A stretch of DNA of 64,000 nucleotides from NCBI RefSeq assembly GCF_021134715.1, contig NC_060026.1, forward strand, positions 1,922,001 through 1,986,000, written 5' to 3'. A program made the position numbers and the translations under genes. The notes below the pieces were generated by a model. It did not search any database. It worked only from the letters and a program-made list of their open reading frames with translations, and was not told the origin of the DNA. This DNA is from Daphnia pulex. Taxonomy: Eukaryota; Arthropoda; Branchiopoda; Diplostraca; Daphniidae. Positions 1-10,949 of the stretch are shown here, piece after piece (positions within the stretch are counted from its first letter, which is position 1; every line of letters starts with the position of its first letter).

Positions 1-34
1 TTTCAAAAGTAATTTCATAAGAAATTTGACACAG

Positions 35-698
35 TTTTGGGTCAACACTCACACCAAAGTCCACCCGAGTCAACTGCAATATCAAGTGACAAAATCAGCC
101 GATTGGCGGCCGTTGTTCTCACGCAAATTCCCCAATCCTCGACTGACAACCATTCAGACACCAGAGAGGCTGGTCTACCCAGCAACAAACAACAAAGACG
201 TCCGGCAATTGGAAGAGTCCGTCGTTGACCATCTCAAACAGTCCTTCATGAAGTGGAGGAAAACTGTTAGGTAAACGGACTCAACAATATGAAAAGAGAT
301 TGGAAAAAAATCAAAGTTTTTTGAACAATTTTTGAAGGACGAAATGGAACAGACATGCCGGCCAAGTCTTTCGTGAAATTCTGACCCAAGCGGCCCAAGG
401 AGACTTGACGCCCACATCAGACAACTTGGAAGAATTATTGGAAACGTACAAAGTAAATGTGACGGAATTTTCTCTAGTTAATGAAAAGCCAAATTAACTT
501 TTCAATTTCTTTTTAAAGGTTTTTGGAGTCCCGCTCAAAACGGCCTATGTGGACTTGGAAGGACTTGGCGATATGCTCTATGCAACGGGCCTTCACCGAC
601 ATCACGGCTACGAATTCGCCCTGTCAGTTTTCATCAAATCGTATCCTAATCATCTGCTACATGTTTTCATATTTGGAGCTTACTTGGAAAATCTCTAA
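35..698 (+). CDS. CC2D2A: CC2D2A C-terminal exons (3' end of gene; 5' part outside window)
   Basis: Three exons, 35-270, 338-452 and 519-698, join in frame with GT..AG introns of 67 and 66 nt and end at TAA (696-698). The first is preceded by an acceptor AG at 33-34, so the gene starts upstream of the window. The spliced product reads through motifs I recognise from the C-terminus of CC2D2A: DWRPLFSRKFPNP, then MKWRKTVRTKWNRHAGQVF across the first junction, then GYEFALSVFIKSYPNHLLHVFIF close to the end. CC2D2A is a scaffold of the MKS/B9 complex at the ciliary transition zone. In arthropods this matters only for sensory neurons and sperm. No damage is visible in this part. A poly(A) signal follows at 738-743. 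The identification rests on remembered family motifs, not on an alignment. Confidence 0.8.
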
Positions 699-737
699 CC
701 CACTAAATAAGTTCTTTAGCTAAAAAAAAAACGCAAT

Positions 738-743
738 AATAAA
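738..743 (+). terminator. Poly(A) signal AATAAA of the CC2D2A-like gene
   Basis: Canonical AATAAA about 40 nt after the stop codon, within an A-rich stretch. Confidence 0.55.
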
Positions 744-869
744 CTTAAAATTCGCCGAATAACGAATTTTTCGTTATTTCTCGGCCAACAAATGGCATTT
801 GGAATCAAGTAGCCTGAAAAGTTGAAAACTCACTTTCCCAGAACGTTGTGCACAGTCGAGCCCATTAAT

Positions 870-1080
870 AAAACAAAAGTGGAAGGTCCTACCTTTGATG
901 GCTGACGGTCATGTCTGGAAACGAACAGTTTCGAAGCTTGGTGTTTTCCTTGCTGGGCGTGATAGAATTTTTGTAGATGAAGAAATGTTCTTCTCCTTCT
1001 AAGGGACCACGAGGACGTCACGACAAGAGAAATTAACACAACAGGCGGACCACGGATGAAGATGCCTTGGAATCACGATA
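870..1080. repeat. Dispersed duplicate, copy 1 (partner at 6618-6800)
   Basis: About 200 bp here, starting near GGAAGGTCCTACCTTTGATG, recur at 6622-6800 with scattered substitutions and small indels. Either strand can be read as a short peptide, but neither copy is clearly coding. It looks like a fragment of a longer gene or element that was copied into two places. The first copy lies just after CC2D2A, the second just upstream of a fem-1-like gene. Confidence 0.7.
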
Positions 1081-2279
1081 ACTGCAAAGTAGAATTAATA
1101 AACATTTTGATTTTAGTTCTACGGCTGTGAATTGGACACTACACTTGCACTAAATAAGAAGCCGAAAAGAAGAAAAAGAAACGCTATTTGTCTCTCAGAA
1201 AAACTGCATTGTGAAAAACGACAACGCCCCCTTAATTTGAGAGAGGAGGAAAGGTTTGGAAAAGGAAATAGGGCCATCATAAATGATTTCATGCAGTAAT
1301 CCTATGACCTCCATTCGTCCCAGGACAATTGTACAATTAGCTGTAACCTTTAAATAGGGTTAACCGCGAACATTTTGGAACAACAACAAAAAGTAGGTTC
1401 CTTTAATTCGCTAAATTTATTCAGGGAGGAAAAATGGTATTGCACCGTGCGCCTTTCAGTCTTTCAAGGGACAGAATGAGAATCGAATGTTTTTTTTTTT
1501 TTTTTAATTACATTTACTTACCTTAACTAGGAAGTGCGGTAACGATGTGCGATAGTACTACACAAGAACGGGGGATTCGCAGAAAAAGGGGGAAAGTGGA
1601 AGGGAGAAGAAGATGCATCGCCTTGAAGAGGAGAAATTCCGCTCGACATCTGTAATCGAATTGAAATACAACTTGACAGTGTTCACCAAGTCCACAAATA
1701 TCATAGAATAATTTCCCAAATTACCTGGAGAATTGGAGATCCCGATTTAAATCATAAGAGAACTCATTGGACCTTAAGTTTGAAAAGAAAAATATTTTGT
1801 AATCAAAATGTATAATAGATGAATTAATAGCGAGAACATACAGGGAGAAATTCTGTAAGATTGTCTAACAGTCTCCAATAGAGTACGTAATACACCTATT
1901 GGATATCCAAACGGAATTCGTGAAACTGAGCTGTTGCTCCAATCCACCACGACGAAAAATATTCTAGACCTCATTTTTAAAATAAGAAGGGGAAAAAATC
2001 ATGAACAATGCAGGTAAGAACGATGCAATTATCTACCAGCAGCGCAAATCTCGAAGAGCGCATATTTCTTCTAGAACTTGATTAGACGTCGATCTCCAAT
2101 TGTAGCCCTCGTTGGATGATCTCACCAGATAGTGTTGTATCTTCTGCCTAGCTGCATGGTCACTACGAATGCTCTTTGGTGAACAAAATTCAATAGACTC
2201 ATCAGTGCATTACTTCAATGAAAAAAGAGTAAAATTCGTTAACTTACTGGCTTCTACGTTACGTATGGTGTGTACGTTA
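1081..2279. other. Stretch with no recognisable gene
   Basis: AT-rich sequence with a T-run near 1490-1505. I found no spliced ORF, tRNA or repeat shared with the rest of the window. Confidence 0.4.
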
Positions 2280-3600
2280 CGACACAACTGTCGATTTTTA
2301 TTTTGCTGTCAAACGTGAGTTCGTGCCAGTTAGGAATGTACTGCATTATACACGTCCTCAATCTTGCAATAATCCCATATGGAGGGTTTCGAAAGCAATA
2401 ACTTAATCCTTCTAGAGGAGCCAAAGTTTTGCAGCGAGTTGTTTAAAGACTGTTTCCATATCCGATTAATTGAACTTCCACGACTTCAACTTGGAGATGC
2501 GGAGCTGAGTTGATTAAAGCCGGAAAATTTTGTCCGATGAATACAAAACTTCGCAAGCTGTTACACGTTTCTATGATCCGTGAAAGGGCTGAGACGGTAT
2601 CGAGGTGTCAAGTTTCTTTCGTAACCTCAGGAACTCGATGGATTCACTTCTCAGTTGCGTACTTACAGCTAATGAAATTCACCAAGAATGTTGTGTCGTC
2701 CTTTGGAGGGAAAGTCTTAAGTCACGAACACTGCAATAGAAATATGTAATTGTTTGTGAGGTATTGAGAATACTGAATGATAATGAATAATCACGGTATG
2801 TTGCTGGTATGGCGAACGAAGGCGATGCTGTTGTTGGTTTTCGTGACGCTACTGGCAGCTGAGAAGGCGTCAAAAGTAGGTTTCTCATTGGCAGGATGTT
2901 TTTCCATGGCTTTCACGGTGCAGCAGCTCAAAGTCCTTTTATCAAGATTGTTGCCGGAAGCTGATTATTTTCATCAATCAACTTCACACCTTAATGTTTA
3001 CCATACCCATGCCCATGGGTGCGGCTTTCTAAGCACAATTCCCCACATGAACTTTTATGCAGCTTGTACTTGTTCACCAGCCAGAACATGATCCAGGTTC
3101 AACCATTAGCAAAAATGATGTTTGTGGCTACTCTTTCTCACGAGTTCTGCTTCAGTTCCAGGAATATCTAGGGTCAATACATAAATAATAATTAGAAAAA
3201 GGCATTTACGACCATGAACAGAGGCAATGGATCTCACGGACTAACACAAACTCATAGCCAACTTCAGACTTGGCTATAATTGGGTGTAATATAATAAATT
3301 AAAAAGAGTACCAACTGAAAAAGAAAACAATATCTACTTGAATTACCAAATCCCGTATAAACACAATTTTACACATCAAAAGATAAAAGAAGTAAGGCCC
3401 ACGTGCGAATTACATTCTACGGATGTAAGCGGCAGATAATGACTAATGAAGCAGACGCCGATCCCGATAAAGCGATAAGATGAGATTCCGATTAGCAGTT
3501 CACAATTCCTCCACTAGGTGTCGATACTTCTACTCCGTTTTGATGGCGGCATTTTTGTTTTGGACTTTTTTTACGCTTATAATTCGGGTATTCCCGTTAT
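2280..3600. repeat. Left arm of duplication unit A (matches 25970-27240)
   Basis: Diverged copy of 25970-27240. Shared landmarks are the tract around CAATCTTGCAATAATCCCAT (2360s and 26050s), TTTAAAGAC..GTTTCCATA (2440s and 26130s), and GATGGCGGCATTTTTGTTT (3541 and 27160s). The short ORFs in it differ between copies and are not conserved, so I treat the block as non-coding or decayed. It joins directly to the tRNA-Ile tail region on its right. Confidence 0.65.
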
Positions 3601-3809
3601 CATTTGTTCGATCGTCCTCTGGGAATGGAAATTATAATTACAATATATCCTGATTCAAGAGCGACCAAAGGGCGACGGAAGACTTTATCTGGGCGCACTT
3701 GTACTAGGAGCAAGACCCATGGGTGGGTGGAACTTTCTTTTATTTGAGCAGTTTGCTTCCATTCCATGCCTATATTTATGCGTATTTTTTTTCTCATTTT
3801 CAAAATGAA
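3600..3809. repeat. Conserved tRNA 3' flank, copy 1
   Basis: The roughly 210-250 bp that follow the tRNA-Ile gene on its 3' side are repeated at 12510-12742, 27200-27408 and, without any tRNA, 23934-24040. Shared landmarks include GGAGCAAGAC, TTTGAGCAGTTTGCTT and TTTTCAAAATGAATTCTCCA. The copies moved as part of larger duplications and are not free SINEs. Confidence 0.7.
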
Positions 3810-3918
3810 TTCTCCAGGCGAGGCTCGAACTCGCGACCTCGGCATTACTTTAAATTGCTAGCGTATTCGATTTACTGTCTTATAAGTACCATGCGCTAAC
3901 CAACTGCGCCACTGGAGA
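3810..3918 (-). tRNA. tRNA-Ile-UAU: tRNA-Ile (anticodon UAU) with intron, copy 1
   Basis: Minus-strand tRNA with a perfect 7-bp acceptor stem (TCTCCAG / CTGGAGA), D arm TGGCGCAGTTGGTTAGCGC, anticodon loop CTTATAA, and T arm CGCGAGTTCGAGCCTCGC. The anticodon UAU reads AUA (Ile). A 35-nt intron sits at the canonical position 37/38, as in other animal tRNA-Ile(UAU) genes. The 3' flank resembles that of copies 2 and 4, while the 5' flank and the intron start (AGAC) resemble copy 5, so this single gene looks like a recombinant of an ancestral pair. Confidence 0.93.
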
Positions 3919-4435
3919 TATTTTTTCAATTTCTATTTCATTTCCCGTTTAAAAAATTTACGAAACTAAAAATTGAATTGAAACTTAAGTGAAAAAATAC
4001 ACTGAATCTAAATTCAACTATACAGAAAACACATTGCATTTTAATGACTTAGAAAAAGTGTGAAGCTGTACCAAGAATAACAAATAGTAGCACACCCAAA
4101 AAGTTGATATTGCAGGGGAAGGACTTCATGGATTTTTTCTCCCTACCTCTTCATCGGCGTAATACCCTTTAGTGTCGATTCACACTTCGCAAAACATTTG
4201 GATGGGATTTGTTTTTTGACAGTTTTTTGACAGTAGGTACTTGTTACCGCCACGTTTATAGGGCAACTAGAAACTAATGCGCAAGGAAAGAGATCGAAGT
4301 AGAACTAGTATTCTACGAGTCCCTTGTTTCAACGCAATGCAATGCATTAGGCATTGCTGAATACAGCTCAACGTTTTTGAAGAATGCAATGCACAAATGG
4401 AAAAAAAGAAAATAATTGTTAAGATCATTAATAGT
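3919..4435. other. Spacer between tRNA-Ile and fem-1-like gene A
   Basis: Non-coding spacer matching the ones at 13580-14190 and 28060-28740. The shared landmark is a segment around CTCCCTACCTCT and CATCGGCGTAA. No ORF is conserved among the three. Confidence 0.5.
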
Positions 4436-4441
4436 TTTATT
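4436..4441 (-). terminator. Poly(A) signal of fem-1-like gene A
   Basis: AATAAA on the minus strand, downstream of a presumed 3' UTR exon. Gene B has a similar site near 14191; the matching position of copy C reads AATGAAAC. Confidence 0.4.
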
Positions 4442-4662
4442 AGTTAGCTATCGATATAAAACTTAAAGTGTATTGAAAATCACTAGCTTCCAACAGCAGG
4501 GCATGTCGCGCATTTCTTTAACTTGGTACTGTTAACGTCGGTCCATGTGTGTCAGTTCCAGGTAGTACTGTAGTCATAAGACAGATTGCGTTGAATCCTG
4601 GTCGAGAGACAATATTTAATTACGTAGGAAGAATAAAAATGTTGAATTAAATACCTTTTCAT

Positions 4663-6414
4663 TCATGTTTTTTTGAACTCACTGTGGAGTAGGACGAACG
4701 ATTTCAATCTTGGAGGCAATTGATTTTCAAACGGGATTTGATTTTGTCTGATAAATTGCGCACAAGAGCACGAAAGCGGAAGAACAGAGTTAATAAAAGA
4801 GTCAAAATAAGGATCATGACGGAACTTGTCAAATCTCAATCTCCAGTCTTTCTTTTCTTTAATTAAACCGATAACCGTTTTGTCCGAAGAAGTCGCTTGA
4901 TCGAGATGGCCTCCAGCATCCAACATCGCCTTGAAAACTGTTTTAAATTCCCAATGCGTAGATTCCCAGTGCGAACCTTGAAACAACCAGTGAAACGGAG
5001 TTCTGCCATAACTGCCGGTAGTTTGGGGATCCGCTCCAGCATCCAACATTAGCTGAATGAGTTGAACTTTAGTTGAAATAGTCGGACTCCCTCCATAGCC
5101 TATATGACATTCATGAACCGCCAGCTCAAGAAGGCCGGGAGATCCGTGATTTGAGTTATAAATGCGGAAAAACGGGACAAGGCTTTCCTTAACATTTTCA
5201 ATTTGCTCTTTGGTTAAGCTGGATAGCCATTTTGATAAGAGAACGTAAATTTTCTTTTGAATATTTCGCTGCCAGGTTCTGTTAAGAAGTTGGAAGTGTG
5301 GACGCACCGACGACACGTTAGTTAAAACTGCTAACGTATACTTCACGGTTAGCACGAGACTTTTCGATGCTATTTCTCCCGTTTTCGGATGGCCCTGATC
5401 TGTCCATAATTGATAAAACAAGTCGAACAATCTATGAACTGCGGTAACGAAATGCTCAATGCATTCAAGCGGAGAAGATGAAGTGAACCCGTATGACTGA
5501 TCCAGGATGAATAGACAAAGGTGGAATGTACGACTGCAACCAAATATAGAACATAGCACCAAATTTTTCAGGTGAAAAGAATTCAGGCCAATGCTGGTTT
5601 GCCTAGTAAAGATGCAATGACCAACGAGAAGGGCCTGAGCATCGAGGGGCTGGTAGGAACACCGTTGTTCCAATTGCTCCAGTGCTTCCACTGTCGTCAT
5701 TTCGGCTACGTCCCCAAAAGCATTGCGTAACACTTCAGACTGTTCGCAGGGAACTTTGGGTATAGCTGGTTCACCATCTGCCGTCGCATTTCTCAGGATC
5801 AAGGCCTCTTTCCAACAACGTGGTCCACGCCAAAATCGAATTTCATTGAGCACGTTGAGATCTCGAATTTTTTGATGAATATTGTAACATGTTTGTTTGA
5901 AGATGAAGACGATTCCCATACATTCTAGCGCAACAATTTTATCTGGCCGGGGGATTGAACTTGCCATTATTGAGCGCAACACAAACTCTAACCATAGAGG
6001 CTCGTCATTCGTAACATCAACGATATATTCCATTAGTTTGGTAATTGGCATTTGATGGCAAATATCGCGAATGAGCGCAATGTCAGGCGACAGTACAAAC
6101 GGCTCTGTATCTTCTTTGAAAGTACACGTTTCCCATGAAAATGGACTAAAGATTTCTATACATTTTCTCCATGTATTGTACAATCCACACATGATGCGCC
6201 CTTTCAATTGGAGCACTAGAAACTTGAGCACGTCGTAAAATTCGTTTTCAACAGCCACTTTAAGACACGTATCACCTTGTTTGTTGCAGGGAGTTTCCAT
6301 CAAATTGGCAATGATTGCTTTTCGCCCGTGAATCTGACGTAAGCCTTTTAATTGAAGTACCGAACCCTCGCTGACAGCTTTGCAAAAGAGATCGGACACA
6401 CTAGGAGCAGCCAT
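4663..6414 (-). CDS. fem-1-like protein A (CRL2 ubiquitin-ligase substrate receptor)
   Basis: Single 583-residue ORF from ATG at 6414 to TGA. It resembles FEM1 proteins, with a middle region containing LECMGIVFIFKQTCYNI and an ALLVG..IF segment, two ankyrin-like units (about 455-530, LMLDAGADPQTTGSYGRTPF), and a C-terminal VHL-type box. The BC-box PLSCSCAQFI (546-555) and cullin-2-type box LPPRLKSFV (566-574) match what elongin B/C and CUL2 bind. FEM1 proteins present substrates with C-terminal degrons to CRL2; fem-1 of C. elegans acts in sex determination. The N-terminal ankyrin block is much shorter than in FEM1B: one clear unit, GDTCLKVAVENEFYDVL, at about 46-62. Substrate choice probably differs. 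The ORF has no intron, but a GTATTT donor 12-14 nt after the stop suggests a 3' UTR intron. Paralogues: 14465-16213 and 28994-31944. Confidence 0.8.
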   Translation of the reverse strand: MAAPSVSDLFCKAVSEGSVLQLKGLRQIHGRKAIIANLMETPCNKQGDTCLKVAVENEFYDVLKFLVLQLKGRIMCGLYNTWRKCIEIFSPFSWETCTFKEDTEPFVLSPDIALIRDICHQMPITKLMEYIVDVTNDEPLWLEFVLRSIMASSIPRPDKIVALECMGIVFIFKQTCYNIHQKIRDLNVLNEIRFWRGPRCWKEALILRNATADGEPAIPKVPCEQSEVLRNAFGDVAEMTTVEALEQLEQRCSYQPLDAQALLVGHCIFTRQTSIGLNSFHLKNLVLCSIFGCSRTFHLCLFILDQSYGFTSSSPLECIEHFVTAVHRLFDLFYQLWTDQGHPKTGEIASKSLVLTVKYTLAVLTNVSSVRPHFQLLNRTWQRNIQKKIYVLLSKWLSSLTKEQIENVKESLVPFFRIYNSNHGSPGLLELAVHECHIGYGGSPTISTKVQLIQLMLDAGADPQTTGSYGRTPFHWLFQGSHWESTHWEFKTVFKAMLDAGGHLDQATSSDKTVIGLIKEKKDWRLRFDKFRHDPYFDSFINSVLPLSCSCAQFIRQNQIPFENQLPPRLKSFVLLHSEFKKT

Positions 6415-6617
6415 AACGACTAACGACTAAGGAACACAAATAATGAAATGATTGAGAATGCAAACAGCACAGAAGAGAAAGAAAAAAACTTAACAGAACA
6501 AAAATAAGTGCAAGACTGTCGACATCTGGTCGACATGGTCATATTTCTGTCGTAGCATTAACGACGCTTTTCTTAATACACGACGTTGTTCATACTCCAA
6601 CGTTGTACTTTCCCAAA

Positions 6618-6800
6618 TTAGAAGGTCCTACCTTTGATGGCATCGGCGGTCATGTATGGATCGAACAGTTTCGAAGCTTGGTGTTTTCCTTGCTGGGCGT
6701 GATAGAATTCGTGCTGTTGAAGAAATGTTCTTCTCCTTTTAGGGACCACGAACGACGTCACGACAAGAGAAATGAACACAACAGAAGGATCACGATAGCT
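6618..6800. repeat. Dispersed duplicate, copy 2 (partner at 870-1080)
   Basis: Near-copy of 880-1075, lying about 200 bp upstream of fem-1-like gene A's start. The plus-strand ORF through it is not preserved in the partner copy. Confidence 0.7.
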
Positions 6801-6839
6801 GCAAAAAAGAATCAACAAAAAAATTTAGAAATTGAAATT

Positions 6840-7440
6840 GAGTTAAGCACGACGTGGTGCAATCACTGTTGGTCACCAAAGTACCTGAGCAGGTGTAGCT
6901 GGTTTTGAAAGGGGTATACGCTTGTGGCGTGCTCGGTGGTGCTGTAGACCGGCTGTCGGCTGTCCAGTTAAACTGACACCAACTTGTTGAACGTAAGTGG
7001 CCGATCCGGTGTTGAGGTTGGTTACCTGATTGGTGTGAAAGTTATAAACTATAGAGACCGGTGGTACAGATGCCGATTAATATTTTTCGTTACTTAACCT
7101 GGTAAATGGGGTAGCCACTAGCCAGTGCTCGAAGTTCCAACTTTGAAGACGCACGGTGTTTGTGACAAGTGTTCCACAGCAAGTAGTTATGGGGGAAGTA
7201 GTTCCGCATTATAGGTGGAGGATGTGCTGTAGATAGTCGTGCCACTGGAGCTCACGCCGGTCTGTGTCACCTAAGTGGTGGTTTCGGTGTTCTAGTTAGT
7301 CACTATGGATGGGATTTCAAAAACCAAAATAATAATTTAAAAAGATTATAGTGATAAATAGCTGGAATTTTAAAAAAAAAAGTTGCAGTTTGGTTCACTT
7401 ACAGCGTAAATTGGATATCCGAGGTCTATAGAGAAGGCGG
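6840..7440 (-). pseudogene. Decayed fragment of a Thr/Ser/Tyr-rich extracellular protein gene (left)
   Basis: The minus strand holds broken stretches of a low-complexity Thr/Ser/Tyr-rich protein: VTQTGVSSSGTTIYSTSSTY and nearby VTNLNTGSATYVQQVGVSLT. Stops interrupt them. The same kind of sequence, including a shared TGG(A)TATCCGA..TTTACGCTG tract, reappears at 10950-11225 on the far side of the intact chimeric lectin gene. I cannot name the parent gene; a cuticle or mucin-like protein is possible. Confidence 0.4.
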
Positions 7441-8151
7441 CAGCCTAAAAACGCGGTAGCTAAATACCTATGGCTACTTACCTATTGTCACTTTATTCTT
7501 GTTATTGATTATTTCTCTATTGTAGCGTATCGGTTTTCTTATAACCTGATGTTGGGTAGATTCCCAACGTTTTTTCCCAAGCTATATTTCCGTTGATTGC
7601 TTATTAATTAGTGACCGAAAGCTACGGGAAAATGAACAAGATTCGTCCTCTTTGTTATTTTTTCTTACATTAACTTTAATTTAGAAGCGAAACTGCATTT
7701 TTTTAAAGCAAAGGCCCTTCACTGCCTGAGTAGCTTTATTCTGCGCTTTGGATTTGATTAGCAACACCACTGATTATTTCCATTCCAAACTCTATAAATG
7801 TGATACTAGTGATTGTTGAAATTCCGTATGCTTAGTGAACAAAGCTCACGAGCGAACAAACAAGATTCGTCCGTCCTCTTTAGTTTTGATTTCCTATTTT
7901 TACCTACAAATGGAAATAATATAATCGATTGAAACAGAAAGCATATTGGTTAGCAACAAGACTAAATATTTTGATTCCAAATTCCAAAAAAATTATATCA
8001 GTGTAGACTGATGGCCTTCTTTATCTTCAGAATCAATAGATTGCTCAATTCAAAAAATTTGGGTCGGCCTATATATTGAGATACGTGACAATGCGCCATA
8101 GACAGTTAACGCATTCGTCTAATACCATAGCATATATTCAGCACGAAAATA
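7441..8151. other. AT-rich intergenic and promoter region of the 8152-10203 gene
   Basis: No ORF or RNA recognised. The region immediately upstream of the start at 8152 lacks an obvious TATA box. Confidence 0.35.
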
Positions 8152-10203
8152 ATGGGTAGATTTTCGACAATATCAGCATATTTCGCAATTAGTGTCTTAG
8201 TTTTGGTCAAACCAAATTTTTCCTCTGCTGCCACCGTCACCACAGCCGAGGAACAAATTAAACAACTATGGAAAAGCTACGTAAGATATTCTTTCAACTT
8301 TTACAGTTGTCTGATTTAACGTTATAAATACTAATAATGACATTTCTTACGTCCGTACTATACCTACCAGAACAATTTCAAGCAAACAGTAGAAACTAAA
8401 AATATTCAGCTTGAGATGAAAATTTCTCAACTTGAATTAAAGAATAAGCAACTGGAAGAAAAAATTCGACATCAAGTAAGCGCCTTTCTATTATTCCCAA
8501 TTTCCATTCTAACGTTTACGTTAAGTACAGTCAATTGTATTTATTACTTTGGTAAAGAGCAGGCAAATAGTTCTACATATACACTTCTGAATCGATTTCG
8601 AATTATACTATTTATTACATTATTATATATATTTTTTTAATAGGACATTTTGGAAGATAAACTTACCCGAATGGAACTTGTCCTTAGTCTTGCAGAGAAG
8701 AAAACAACTCGACAGAGTGGGAGAAATGTTATTTCACGTACGTGCAGAGAGGCTCGCTTAACTGATCCATCCCTCAGTTCGGGAATGTACTGGATCGATC
8801 CCGATGGCGAAGGAGTTGGGGATGACCCGATTTACGTCCACTGTGACATGAAATCAGGTACGAAAAAAAAATTATTAAAAAAGAAATCGGTTTAATGACA
8901 TTGTGAACACAGGAACGACATCGATCCCACACAATAGCGAGTCGTCTATGGATGTGGGACATTGCGCCGATCCCGGATGTTATTCCAGGGCAGTTAATTA
9001 CAATGCCACAAGTAGACAAATGTCAGCATTGGCCGAACTCTCCGCCGAATGCCACCAGTCAATTAAAGTATAACTTACAATATTTCACAAATATTAAGTT
9101 CATCAATTATTTTCCAAAATTGATCGAAATAGTACGATTGTAATTTTGCGCCGTTGGAATTCAATTTAATATCCTACTCCTGGTGGAATGACAGAAATGG
9201 AAATTCCAAATTTTTCTGGACGGGTGGCAACACGGACGTTCATCTTTGCCAGTGTGGATTGGATGGAAATTGTGTCGATCCTTCCGTTCAATGCAACTGC
9301 GACTCCGCCGCTCCAGTGCCATTAGTTGACGATGGTGTTCAGATTGAAATATTTAAATTTTTGATCTTAATTTCATTTGATAATCTCTACCTAGGTACGA
9401 TCACGGACAAAAATGTTCTGCCCATCACTCGACTGAACTTTGGCCGAACGCAATTGGAAACTTCGTCCGGTGTCCATACACTGGGCCGCTTCGAATGTAC
9501 CGGACAAGTGGCCGTCAGTGGAATGCCAACTTCGTGTGAAGATCTATGGCGGATGGGGCACACCTTGAGTGGATTATATTCCGTTGTGGGAACTAAAATG
9601 GTCGAAAGCGTTTACTGTGATTTCACAAAGCTCCCTGCTGACACGGGTAAAGCTTAAGTGTGATGTAACGAAACGTTAAAAGGTGCATAACTGTATTTAT
9701 CTCTAACAGGATTCCAGACCTGGATCGGTTTAGCAGATGTAAAGTCATCATCAACTTACTTTTATGGCCAAAGAAGCACGGTTTTTAATCAAACTAACAC
9801 TCCGATTCCATTCGATGTTGTACGATTGAATGAAGGAGGAGCATTTAATGGAGCAACTGGAATTTTCACAGCACCCGCAAATGGAAAATATTTTTTCTCG
9901 TTCGCTGGATTAGCTTACATTCCAGTTACTTCATCATCGCATTATTTAGGAATATCTTTGTATTTAAATAGCGGTGAAATCGGAAAAGCGTTCATTGAAG
10001 AGGCGGGCAACAACCCCACTAGTGAACGGGTTCCTTTAACCCTTCAATCAACGCTATATTTAAAAAAAGGGGATCAAATCTGCCTCAAGATTTTATTACA
10101 GACAACTGGGACACTCCTGACCGACGACGGAAACCACTTCAGTCACTTTAATGGTTGGCTTTTAGAGGAAGATATTTCTCAGTCACTAAAAACAGTTGTA
10201 TAG
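8152..10203 (+). CDS. Secreted chimeric protein: coiled coil + neurexin-IV/CNTNAP-type fibrinogen-like region + C1q
   Basis: Seven exons: 8152-8280, 8371-8475, 8644-8857, 8913-9067, 9133-9334, 9395-9646, 9710-10203. All junctions are GT..AG and phase-compatible, giving 516 residues. An N-terminal signal peptide (about 1-26) is followed by a heptad-rich coiled coil (about 40-95). Next comes a fibrinogen/collagen-C-like opening (TCREARLTDPSLSSGMYWID). The following stretch is close to the fibrinogen-like part of CNTNAP/neurexin IV: FFWTGG, CQCGLDGNCVDPSVQCNCD, then DDGTITDKNVLPITRLNFG. A second Cys-containing segment leads to a C-terminal C1q domain (about 375-510: PIPFDVVRLNEGGAF, TGIFTAPANGKYFFSF). 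C1q heads trimerise, and the coiled coil would help. A role as soluble pattern-recognition or matrix protein is inference. No lesion seen. Confidence 0.8.
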
Positions 10204-10654
10204 ACCAGGAAATACATTTTGCGTACGTCTATACTTGATTGAGTTTCCGAATTCACTTATATGGAAGAGAAAAGAAACAAACAAGTTAATTATCAATTCT
10301 TAACAAATAATATTAACCCAGCGCTTGGCTTGCATAGATACCGATGTAAACAAGCAACACGCAAATTTCGCAACTTGACTTCTTAACTGAAAATACGCTA
10401 TTCTACTCTTTCTCTGTGATCTTATAACTATTTACCTATGCTATGTTACTGTACGTTTTCTAATGAGCAAATTAAGTCTTTGAGTACTGTCGAAGCATTT
10501 AGTTGAATATGAGACAGATTTGGTTTTACCTTAGGTTTCTTGTTTTCGCGACAGAATCGGATGGGTGTGTTCTCTGTGCCTGTTGAATGTTGATACACAT
10601 CATTATTGTTTTGATTTCTATCTCGTCTACACCTGTAAATATGATGGACTGTTA

Positions 10655-10660
10655 AATAAA
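10655..10660 (+). terminator. Poly(A) signal of the FReD-C1q gene
   Basis: AATAAA about 450 nt after the stop, the first clear one in an AT-rich 3' region. Confidence 0.45.
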
Positions 10661-10949
10661 TTGAAATTCAAACTTCAACATTATAAGTTTCTGTTCTCTT
10701 GATTTCTTCTCTCTGGAGTAGTCCCAAGCTTTGTTTTCACAGCCATTTTATCAAGCACTAGTAAACTAGAAAGGCAACTCAAGACAATTATAATTACAAA
10801 TCTAGTGGAATACTACCCAAAACAGTTCACGGTAAGACATCGAGTTAACAGAAACTGAACTTTGTAGACACTAGACCTCAGGCATCTTGGATTATTATTA
10901 TTAATTCTCTTAAGGGAAATATTGATAATGATAACCATTCAGCTATAAT

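Noticed and set aside
3600-3918. tRNA + tail as a tRNA-derived SINE
   Set aside because: The tRNA parts are intact with proper introns and perfect stems. The tails occur only with larger duplications, and there is no A-rich end or target duplication. Genuine tRNA genes in segmental duplicates fit better.
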